Assembly: GCA_947489425.1 (NCBI GenBank)
Contig: CANLDL010000006.1
Span: 51,141 to 115,140 of the forward strand
Origin: an uncultured Pseudomonadales bacterium
GTDB lineage: Bacteria > Pseudomonadota > Gammaproteobacteria > Pseudomonadales > Cellvibrionaceae
Length of the DNA stretch: 64,000 bases
Direction of reading: 5' to 3'
The notes beneath the pieces are model-generated. The model was given only the letters and a program-made list of their open reading frames with translations. It did no database searches and had not been told where the DNA came from. Below, one piece after another: positions 40,341-46,928 of the stretch; the stretch's first letter is position 1, and each line of letters begins with the position of its first letter. The position numbers were made by a program, and so were the translations under genes.

Positions 40341-40364
40341 CCACAAAAATCCACTTTTCACCAC
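40341..40364 (-). promoter_or_regulatory. MraZ box: three GTGG direct repeats at 10-bp spacing
   Basis: On the minus strand GTGGT, GTGGA and GTGGT begin at 40364, 40354 and 40344, exactly 10 bp apart, just downstream of the -10 element. The geometry matches E. coli MraZ sites (TGGGN repeats separated by 5 nt), with GTGG in place of TGGG. Confidence 0.75.
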
Positions 40365-40372
40365 ATTATGAC

Positions 40373-40400
40373 ACTATATGCCTAGAATGAATAAAGTCAA
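40373..40400 (-). promoter_or_regulatory. Sigma70 promoter of the dcw cluster (Pmra)
   Basis: TTGACT (40400-40395) and TATAGT (40378-40373) with a 16-bp spacer on the minus strand. Start of transcription is expected near 40366, at the edge of the MraZ repeats and about 115 nt before mraZ. Confidence 0.75.
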
Positions 40401-40802
40401 GGAATTCGCTGGCGAAAAAGCCTATTAAAAACAAAAACTTATCGTCAAATTGGGAGAATACAGGTAGGATTAACAACCGAGATACATAGTTTGGTGATTT
40501 AAAACAAAAATATAGAGAAGATACTTAAAGTAATACTTTAAGTTTGAGACTTTTTATTCATTAAAACCGATGCCTGTAAGAAGAACTTGAGATATAAATT
40601 AAGCGATTACTAGCCCGAGTCAACATCGGAGGGGATCTACACTCTTAAAGTGGCACATAGGCATTTATAAAAAGACACTATCCAATAAATCACTTCACCA
40701 CTAATCGCTGTAAATGAGACTACGATAAGAAATAGCAAAATAGATGAAAATGCATTAAACAATACATTTAAACATGCAAAAATTGGCATGATGAGCAACA
40801 AA

Positions 40803-41154
40803 ACCCCATTTTACAAGGGCTGTAGAAGATTTGAAGTCAACCGATAAACCGGATCATACATCACAAAAAATAAGGCTTATAGTCAGTATAATAAAGCATA
40901 CCTCACTTTTTTGTAGCACATAGCCAAGATACTTGAAAAACGGTCAAATGCCATCACAGAACATAGGTATGCTTGATTATCTAAAGTCATGCTGGCACCC
41001 AAATACCGGGGGTGAGCCTCTTTATTAGGGTTTTAACATATCATTGCAGATTAGCTCATCCAGCCGAATGGATACTTTAACTAATTTTTTGAGAAACACT
41101 CTAACTGTCACTAGACAGAGCCATTAAAGCGTTTCTCTTTTTAACTCCGAGCGC
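40803..41154 (-). pseudogene. Decayed rnpB-like copy
   Basis: Bases 40804-40853 align with the 3' end and terminator of the intact rnpB (43442-43490) at roughly four of five positions, including ccccattttac, agtca-ccgataa-ccgg. Further right, CTGGCAC at 40992 followed by a GAGCC block resembles the conserved core at 43760, and AACTCCGAGCGC at 41143-41154 is identical to the sequence at the 5' end of rnpB (43870-43881). The three anchors are in the same order and orientation as in rnpB. The 3' match is good; the other two anchors are short. No folded RNase P RNA could form. Confidence 0.5.
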
Positions 41155-41258
41155 CTGAGTATGAGGAGAATCAAAAAGCCCCGAAAGCCATCCAGCATAC
41201 GCAGTTTTTGTAGAAGATATAGTCAGACTCACTAAAACACAATTGCTACTAGTTTATT

Positions 41259-41834
41259 TTATTTATTCTTACTAAAAACCGCTCTAAGAAAATTATCTTG
41301 AGGCAAACTAATTCCAGAACGTCTAGTAACAAAGGTCTTTATATATAGCTCGCCTTTTTCAACTGTTATGGCTTGTTTTCGAACTAGACCTTTTTTCTCT
41401 ACAATCTTGTTCTTACTCACCTCTTCAATTGAAATATTATCACCATAACTTCGCCCTCCCACGTTCAGCCCGCAAAACAAAGTGGCTGTGTGATCAAATC
41501 CTTTCCTATCAGTCCAGCCTGCGCAATCATTCATATTTGCTCTTAGTGAAGCAAATGGTTGTATATCCGATCCCTTGTAAAATTCAAAAACTACAGTTTG
41601 GTTATCTCGTGATATAAGAATCCTATCTGTTTTTTTACCTATAACTTGCTTAACTTGTATAGGTTGTGAAAAATGGCTTACAGCAGACTCTAGCCGTTCC
41701 CTATGTTTTTGTTTTTCCTCAGGTGTATATTCTGGCGGAGAATACGAAGATACACATGCTGTTGTCAATCCTACTAATATTAGTAATGACGCAGTTTTGA
41801 TTATGCGAAGTAAATGCGAAAGCTTGTTTTTCAT
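41259..41834 (-). CDS. Predicted lipoprotein of unknown function
   Basis: A 191-residue protein with a lipoprotein signal peptide: basic start, hydrophobic stretch and lipobox LTTAC with the lipidated Cys near residue 27. The mature part is hydrophilic and basic, with two Cys (NDCAGW, LFCGLNVGG) that could form a disulphide. A weak AAGG Shine-Dalgarno precedes the ATG. I recognise no domain. It lies alone between the rnpB-like remnant and the intact rnpB, so it may be an acquired or shifted gene. Confidence 0.65.
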   Translation of the reverse strand: MKNKLSHLLRIIKTASLLILVGLTTACVSSYSPPEYTPEEKQKHRERLESAVSHFSQPIQVKQVIGKKTDRILISRDNQTVVFEFYKGSDIQPFASLRANMNDCAGWTDRKGFDHTATLFCGLNVGGRSYGDNISIEEVSKNKIVEKKGLVRKQAITVEKGELYIKTFVTRRSGISLPQDNFLRAVFSKNK

Positions 41835-42023
41835 GAATATTTTTACCTTGTATTTTAACTTAGAAACTATTTTTTATGGAATCAGGGGGAAACCACCAAA
41901 ATGAAAATACGGCTCTGCCTTGATGCCAAGATGAGCAGACTATACTTAAATAGACGAATTACACAACTATTTGAATTTTAACTTTAAATAGATTTATAAC
42001 GTTCAGGCAATAGACAGGATCTT

Positions 42024-42188
42024 GTGAAGCCCCTAACTGATGCGGTTGCAGAGGGCAATTACACTTCAAAATACGCCGCAATAGAATCAATAACGACTTC
42101 ATTTTATTGTTTTCCAGAAATAGCATTCTCCATATTGGCGAGATGCTCGACAACATTCATTAATGCTGGGGGTGGAGATTATTACTGA
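42024..42188 (+). CDS. Possible small protein or gene fragment
   Basis: An open frame of 54 codons from a GTG preceded by AGGA at 4-nt spacing, to a TGA. The translation (MKPLTDAVAEGNYTSKYAA, later FYCFPEIAFS, ending NAGGGDYY) has a protein-like composition, but there is no ATG and I recognise no family. It may be a fragment of a lost gene. A minus-strand frame over the same bases (41959-42156) looks less protein-like. Confidence 0.25.
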   Translation: MKPLTDAVAEGNYTSKYAAIESITTSFYCFPEIAFSILARCSTTFINAGGGDYY

Positions 42189-42338
42189 GATTTTGAAATA
42201 CCGAACCATAGTTACTTGTTAATTTTTCTATACTCCAAAACAATAAATCAACAGCAACGGGGGCAGGAAGTGATTACGGAACTGATCACCACCCAGCAGA
42301 TGATGCGGCCTTAAACAAAAACAACAACCCAAAATAAA

Positions 42339-42367
42339 AAAGCCTAACCGACAAAAGGCTAGGCTTT
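42339..42367 (-). terminator. Terminator after the 42545-43114 gene
   Basis: AAAGCCTA and TAGGCTTT pair around a partly paired interior. On the minus strand the hairpin is followed by TTTTTTATTTT. It lies about 180 nt beyond the stop codon of the membrane-protein gene. Confidence 0.6.
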
Positions 42368-42392
42368 AAAATCAACGTCTCTGACCCTTTGA

Positions 42393-42548
42393 TTTGTAGA
42401 TAAAAATACAGAAAAAGGCAGAAAATGGCATATAAAATATGTCTTATTTAAAGGCTTAGGTGTAGAGGTTATTAAAACTCCCGATGTATTATCAGAGGAA
42501 AACAACCCTGACAATATTCCTGAACGCTATACTTTTGAGAAAGATTAA
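42393..42548 (+). pseudogene. Headless 3' fragment of an unknown gene
   Basis: A 51-codon frame without a start codon (an in-frame TGA immediately precedes it). It ends at a TAA whose bases overlap the stop of the convergent gene. The translation includes KGRKWHIKYVLFKGLGVEVI and EENNPDNIPERYTFEKD, a charged globular composition that looks like a real C-terminus. The parent family is not recognised. Confidence 0.35.
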
Positions 42549-43114
42549 CCTGAGTTTTTATTAACAAAGTTTTCATAACATTCTGTGCACAGCCAACGTC
42601 TGCTCTCGTTTATATAGCCTGTATTCTTTTCAAGCTCATCACTATCTAATAATACCCACCTACATACTTCACAATGATCATAGTCATCCTCACTAGGGGT
42701 CGAAGACCATAATGTCTTTTTCCATGTTTGAGCCCTTGCCCAATCAACAGATTCTATTAACTCTGATTCTGTCCACCTTTCACCGTGAATAGTTATGCAT
42801 TTCTGAGAGTCTAGCCATCTCTCACGAACACCATCTATATATTTTGGTGGGTTGAGCCAGTTTTCTTTAAAAAGGAGATAATGGATGAACAGATTCATCG
42901 ACAAACTCAAACATACACATATGAACCCAAAAAATATCTCTAATAAGCTAAAGCTTTCAGGCCTCAAATAAACATTGGGCAGATATGCAACGATGATAAA
43001 CAAAGAAACTAAGAGTGCATATTTTCTTGTCTTCCATATATCGCGAAAGTAATAAATAAAACCAACCCAAAAGAATATTGTGACAGCTCCAAAGATGACA
43101 AAAATATGCTCCAT
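42545..43114 (-). CDS. Membrane protein with C-terminal zinc-ribbon-like tail
   Basis: A 189-residue protein of unknown function. Three hydrophobic segments (about 4-22, 33-48, 58-80) form an N-terminal membrane part. The C-terminal soluble part has two CxxC pairs, HCEVC and WLCTEC, spaced as in a zinc ribbon, and an ERW repeat (RERWLD, GERWTE). No strong Shine-Dalgarno was seen. The stop overlaps that of the headless fragment on the other strand, and a terminator follows. It lies between the two rnpB-related loci. I do not recognise the family with confidence. Confidence 0.6.
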   Translation of the reverse strand: MEHIFVIFGAVTIFFWVGFIYYFRDIWKTRKYALLVSLFIIVAYLPNVYLRPESFSLLEIFFGFICVCLSLSMNLFIHYLLFKENWLNPPKYIDGVRERWLDSQKCITIHGERWTESELIESVDWARAQTWKKTLWSSTPSEDDYDHCEVCRWVLLDSDELEKNTGYINESRRWLCTECYENFVNKNSG

Positions 43115-43300
43115 ACTTAATTACTCAGCTCAGCTTAATGACTAATTTTGTTCATTATATCTATTCTATTTCTTAATCACATAACCTCTAGAGGAATGAA
43201 AGCATCTGTAAATTAATAATTTTCCTGTGCAAATATGAAAGCAGCAACTTGTTAAGCATTAATAATTAGTTATTAGCCTACAGACCAGTAAAATAGGCAT

Positions 43301-43330
43301 TTATATAACTGAGTAAATTAAGTTATATAA
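43301..43330. repeat. Perfect 10-bp inverted repeat with 10-bp spacer
   Basis: TTATATAACT (43301-43310) and AGTTATATAA (43321-43330) are exact inverted copies separated by 10 bp, so the half-sites are two helical turns apart. This geometry suits a dimeric regulator, but the arms are AT-rich and chance cannot be excluded. Confidence 0.4.
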
Positions 43331-43438
43331 TATTGCTGTAAGAAATTAATAGGGTTAACAGGTACTTATCAGGAGTCTAGTATTGAATCTCCCACAGAGA
43401 TTGGCTATACACAGTATAAGTAGCGTGGTGTAGGAAGA

Positions 43439-43460
43439 AAGCCCCATTTTACGGGGCTTT
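43439..43460 (-). terminator. Terminator of rnpB
   Basis: On the minus strand AAAGCCCC and GGGGCTTT form a stem around GTAAAAT, followed by TTTCTTCC, immediately after the RNase P RNA 3' end. Confidence 0.75.
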
Positions 43461-43467
43461 AGAAAAT

Positions 43468-43875
43468 GTGGAGTCAGCCGATAAGCCGGGTTCTGTCGTG
43501 GACAATCATTCATCTGCGATGTACGTCACCATACACCTCTAGCAACCTACCCGAATCCAGTGCGGGTCGCACCTCATACTCAATGGTAATTGGATTCCTA
43601 TTTGGTCTTGCTCCGAGTGGGGTTTACCATGCCACAAGCTGTTACCAGTTGCGCGGTGCGCTCTTACCACACCCTTTCACCCTTACCTCGATTGGAAACC
43701 AATCGTGGCGGTCTGCTCTCTGCTGCACTTTCCGTAGGCTCGCGCCCCCCAGGGGTTACCTGGCACTCTACCCTATGGAGCCCGGACTTTCCTCCCGATT
43801 GCACCTCGATACACACCGTCAATTAAGAACAAGGAATACCAACGTTAACAAGCAGGCGATTGTCTAGCCAACTCC
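43468..43875 (-). ncRNA. rnpB: RNase P RNA (type A)
   Basis: The catalytic RNA that matures tRNA 5' ends. Read on the minus strand, the 5' end GGAGUUGGCU pairs with the 3' GGCUGACUCC to form helix P1. The universally conserved core GAGGAAAGUCCGGGCUCC and the block UAGGGUAGAGUGCCAGGUAA follow, with CAGAGAGCAGACCGCC and the 3' CCCGGCUUAUCGGCUGACU also intact. Length of about 405 nt suits gammaproteobacteria. Open frames seen on the plus strand here are spurious. Exact ends are estimated to a few bases. Confidence 0.95.
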
Positions 43876-44002
43876 GAGCGCGAGGTTACCATAAGCACCT
43901 ATGTAACTGAAGATTATTTTGCGCAGAGCGTTGGACAACTCGTTATAAGTTAGTCACACTCATGCCTCTATATACTTATTAAAATTATTATTTACTCAAT
44001 AT

Positions 44003-44761
44003 ATGCTTGCAGAATTTATTCTTTTATTTGTTATTGCTGTTATCGCCAACGCACTATCTGCCTTTGCTGGTGGTGGTGCGGGTTTATTACAGCTACCTGT
44101 TTTAATTTTTATGGGCCTGCCTTTTGGCGTTGCTCTTGCCACCCATAAAATTGCCACTGTCGCCTTGGGAGTTGGCTCCACTATGCGCTACTGGCGCGAA
44201 AAGAACATTGAAATTTTATTTTCGGTGTTTGTACTGGCCGTAGGTTTGCCTGGTGTCATTATAGGCGCAGCGATTATTTTGAATATTGATGAGGGACTCG
44301 CCACACTGCTATTAGGTATTCTCACTATCAGCCTCGGCATTTATTCTTTCTTTAAAAAACAATTGGGGCAGGAATTTAAACCTAAAAACAAAACTAAACT
44401 CGGCTTGGGTATTGGTGGCAGTGTTATTTTTTTGATTGGTTTTATTAATGGTTCTTTAACTTCTGGGACGGGTTTATTCTTAACCATCTGGCTAATTCAC
44501 TGGTTTGGATTTGATTACAAACGCGCCGTGGCAACCACGATGATATTGGTTGGTTTTTTTTGGAATGCAACCGGTGCGATTACATTATCGGCATTAGGCG
44601 AGGTTAAATGGTCATGGCTCTTACCATTAATATTAGGCTCGCTCGTTGGCGGTTATATTGGCGCTAACCTGGCCATTAAAAGTGGCAACAAATGGATAAA
44701 AGTTATTTTTGAGCTTATCACAATATCTGTTGGCACAAGTCTTATAGTCAAGACGTTTTAA
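44003..44761 (+). CDS. TauE/SafE family (TSUP) anion exporter
   Basis: A 252-residue membrane protein with about eight hydrophobic segments in two halves, each starting with a Gly-rich motif: AGGGAGLLQLPVLI near residues 21-34 and NGSLTSGTGLFLTIW in the second half. The family exports or imports sulphur-containing or organic anions such as sulphite; the substrate cannot be told from sequence. The gene stands alone between rnpB and rarD, which converges on it with a 7-nt gap. Confidence 0.85.
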   Translation: MLAEFILLFVIAVIANALSAFAGGGAGLLQLPVLIFMGLPFGVALATHKIATVALGVGSTMRYWREKNIEILFSVFVLAVGLPGVIIGAAIILNIDEGLATLLLGILTISLGIYSFFKKQLGQEFKPKNKTKLGLGIGGSVIFLIGFINGSLTSGTGLFLTIWLIHWFGFDYKRAVATTMILVGFFWNATGAITLSALGEVKWSWLLPLILGSLVGGYIGANLAIKSGNKWIKVIFELITISVGTSLIVKTF

Positions 44762-44768
44762 TTTTTCT

Positions 44769-45677
44769 TTATGGTGTTTCTAACGCTATTTTTTTATAAC
44801 GGCGCTTTGAGCGCTGATCTTTTAACATATCAATAGTTAATAAGAATAATGCACTCCAAATAAATATAAAGGTAATCAATTTACTTAGAGAGAATGACTC
44901 ATCATATAAAAACAAAGCCAACAAAAACAATATACTTGGTGCAATATATTGCAAAAACCCTAGCGTTGAGTAGTTCAGCCGTTTTGCCGCACCAGTAAAT
45001 AGTAATAAGGGGATTATCGTCACCGGCCCTGCCAACATGAGGATCAACCAATCATTTAAGGACCAAACTACCGGGCCTGTATTATTGGATGACAAAAAGC
45101 TCAAAAAGACTAATGCAATAGGCAATAGAATAGCCGTTTCAATAGACAAACTAGGGACTGATCCCACATTAATATTTTTGTGAACAAAGCCATACAACCC
45201 AAAACTAAACGCAAGCAACAAAGCAATCCAAGGGATTTTACCAAAAGTAATCAACTGTATAGAAACACCAACAACAGCAAGCAATACTGCTAGCCACTGA
45301 AGAGAACGCAGCTTTTCTTTTAGCAAGGCAAAGCCTAAAAGAATATTAACGAGTGGGTTAATGTAATAACCCAAGCTTGCCTCAATAATATTATTGGTAT
45401 TAACAGACCAAATATAGACTCCCCAATTGGTCACAATAAGCAACGCTGAGATAATTAAATAGCCTATTTTTTTACGATCGCTAATAATAGCAATAACATC
45501 TTGCCAGCGCTTTAAGATAAACAGTAATACAAATAAACAAACAGCTGCCCACACAATGCGATTAGATAAAATTTCTAGCGCCGAAATATGACTGACTAAT
45601 TTGAAATACAATGGGAATAAGCCCCATATAACAAACGCAGCTATTGCCAATACACCACCGTGTTGCGAACGTGTCAT
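44769..45677 (-). CDS. rarD: RarD-type EamA family transporter
   Basis: A 302-residue drug/metabolite transporter with ten predicted membrane segments. The N-terminal AAFVIWGLFPLYFKLVSHIS followed by ILSNRIVWA is the RarD signature, and NTNNIIEASLGYYINPLVNI is also typical. RarD was named for chloramphenicol sensitivity, and its natural substrate is uncertain. It lies 34 nt downstream of the lacI-family gene on the same strand and may be co-transcribed with it. Confidence 0.85.
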   Translation of the reverse strand: MTRSQHGGVLAIAAFVIWGLFPLYFKLVSHISALEILSNRIVWAAVCLFVLLFILKRWQDVIAIISDRKKIGYLIISALLIVTNWGVYIWSVNTNNIIEASLGYYINPLVNILLGFALLKEKLRSLQWLAVLLAVVGVSIQLITFGKIPWIALLLAFSFGLYGFVHKNINVGSVPSLSIETAILLPIALVFLSFLSSNNTGPVVWSLNDWLILMLAGPVTIIPLLLFTGAAKRLNYSTLGFLQYIAPSILFLLALFLYDESFSLSKLITFIFIWSALFLLTIDMLKDQRSKRRYKKIALETP

Positions 45678-45711
45678 TGTATTTCCTGATTATTTTTGCG
45701 AGCAGAGACGT

Positions 45712-46737
45712 TTATATTCTTCGTACCGTTTCGCGCTCAATGATTGTAGCATCTAGTGCGAGTGTTTTGATGGGTTCGTTTTTATCGAGATAATGCACCA
45801 TTGCCTGTGCTGTTTTTTTACCCATTATAATTGTTGGCAAAGCAATCGTGGTTAATGCCGGATGGCAATGCATCGCCCAATCGAGGTCATCAAAACCCAT
45901 AATGGAAATATCATCGGGCACTCTAATATTGTTGCGACTGAATTCGAATATCATTCCAAGCGCCAAAACATCTGATAAACACAAACACGCTGATGATTTA
46001 TCTTGAGTACCCATAAATGCTTTTGCAGCATCAACACCCCCACTAACGTCGAGGCTCCCTTCGAGGAAGCTAGTCGTCATTGATAACGCTTTTGTCGCCC
46101 GCTTGACACCCTGCAACCTTAATGCAGTTCTATCGTTATTTTTAACATCACCATGGACAACACAAATATCTTGGTGGCCTTGACTATAAAGGTAATTAAT
46201 AGCTTTCTCAGCGAGCATTGTATTGTCATATCCAATAGCAGGCATATCACTATTGTTGTCGCAAATACTGGTACAAATAAAGGGAATGTTTTGCTCTTGC
46301 ATCACTGATATCAATGCGGGGTCATGCATCGCACCTGATAAAATCAAACCCTCTGTACCTATATCGAGTAATTCTCGTGCACGTTTAGCCTCTGCTTTAA
46401 GATCACCATCACTGGTTGCAACTACTAGTGCATAGCCCAACTCTGCTAAATGCTGTTCTACTGCATTGAGGAAACGCGAAAAAATAGAATAAGATAATGT
46501 AGGTACTACAGCACCAATGGTGCGGGTTCTATTTGTTGCCAATGCACGAGCGGCTGAGTTCATCACATAGCCATGCTCTTGCAAAGCAGATAATACGCGC
46601 GTACGTGTTTTGTCACTCACATTATCAGACTTATTTAAAACTCGAGAAATAGTTGCCACTGAGAGCCCCGTCACTTTTGCAAGGCTTCGCACACTGGGCT
46701 TTTTCTTAGTGTTATTAATGGGAGTTGGCGTAGTCAT
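45712..46737 (-). CDS. LacI family transcriptional regulator
   Basis: A 341-residue repressor. The N-terminal helix-turn-helix reads SVRSLAKVTGLSVATISRVL (about 15-34) with hinge helix NSAARALATN, followed by a periplasmic-binding-type ligand domain (RTIGAVVPTLSYSIFSRFL onward). It is divergent from the tdm-tmoXWV operon with 191 bp between start codons, and a palindrome of LacI-operator type abuts that operon's promoter. I infer that it represses TMAO catabolism until an inducer appears. The ligand is not known; most relatives bind sugars or nucleosides. Confidence 0.88.
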   Translation of the reverse strand: MTTPTPINNTKKKPSVRSLAKVTGLSVATISRVLNKSDNVSDKTRTRVLSALQEHGYVMNSAARALATNRTRTIGAVVPTLSYSIFSRFLNAVEQHLAELGYALVVATSDGDLKAEAKRARELLDIGTEGLILSGAMHDPALISVMQEQNIPFICTSICDNNSDMPAIGYDNTMLAEKAINYLYSQGHQDICVVHGDVKNNDRTALRLQGVKRATKALSMTTSFLEGSLDVSGGVDAAKAFMGTQDKSSACLCLSDVLALGMIFEFSRNNIRVPDDISIMGFDDLDWAMHCHPALTTIALPTIIMGKKTAQAMVHYLDKNEPIKTLALDATIIERETVRRI

Positions 46738-46843
46738 GCAAGCAGACTAGCGTTTTTTTTGTCGATTACAAGTCATTTTATCTATTTTCAAAGTGAAAAC
46801 TAGAAAACCGCAGGATATGATCAACCGAATTCTTGATTAGTTA

Positions 46844-46872
46844 TTGACAGCTGTGATGCAGTTAAATATATT
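46844..46872 (+). promoter_or_regulatory. Near-consensus sigma70 promoter of tdm operon
   Basis: TTGACA (46844-46849), a 17-bp spacer and TATATT (46867-46872). Such a strong promoter would need tight repression, which the adjacent operator can provide. Confidence 0.85.
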
Positions 46873-46898
46873 GCCAATTGTAACCGGTTACAATTGGC
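46873..46898. promoter_or_regulatory. 26-bp perfect palindromic operator (LacI type)
   Basis: Core TTGTAACCGGTTACAA with the central CG step typical of LacI-family operators, flanked by GCCAA and TTGGC to give 26 bp of perfect symmetry. It begins at the base after the -10 hexamer and covers the transcription start, so bound repressor should block initiation. Confidence 0.88.
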
Positions 46899-46928
46899 TT
46901 TAAACCAAACTTTTAAAGAGTATTGATA

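Larger units (their letters stand above)
40251..41258. other. Gene-poor region between mraZ and the lipoprotein gene
   Basis: About 1 kb with no convincing coding frame. It holds the dcw promoter and MraZ box, an AT-rich perfect hairpin at 40523-40543 (ACTTAAAGT-AAT-ACTTTAAGT), and the decayed rnpB-like segment at 40803-41154. The rest shows nothing I can support. Confidence 0.6.
41835..42544. other. Region with coding remnants, no intact gene
   Basis: About 700 bp without a complete gene. It contains plus-strand open fragments at 42024-42188 and 42393-42548, and a third short frame ending at the TAA at 42337 whose tail reads GSDYGTDHHPADDAALNKNN. Together they look like debris of lost genes. 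A terminator for the minus strand is at 42339-42367. Confidence 0.45.
43115..43465. other. Spacer upstream of the membrane-protein gene
   Basis: AT-rich 350-bp region with a perfect 10-bp inverted repeat (43301-43330) and the rnpB terminator at its right end. No gene is evident. Confidence 0.5.

Noticed and set aside
40523..40543. Perfect 9-bp hairpin as a terminator
   Set aside because: The stem is purely AT-rich apart from two G/C pairs and has no gene ending nearby, so it was noted only in the region entry.
41959..42156. 65-codon minus-strand frame
   Set aside because: It overlaps a more protein-like plus-strand frame, has no Shine-Dalgarno and no recognisable features.
40803..43490. Integrated element using the rnpB 3' end as attachment site
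   Set aside because: An att duplication would give a short, nearly identical repeat and an integrase. Here the copy is diverged, also shows 5'-end and core-like matches, and no integrase is present. Decayed rnpB duplication is simpler.
43466..43867. Long plus-strand open frames of 133 and 78 codons
   Set aside because: They lie entirely inside the RNase P RNA gene on the opposite strand; the RNA has full sequence and P1 pairing support, so the frames are spurious.
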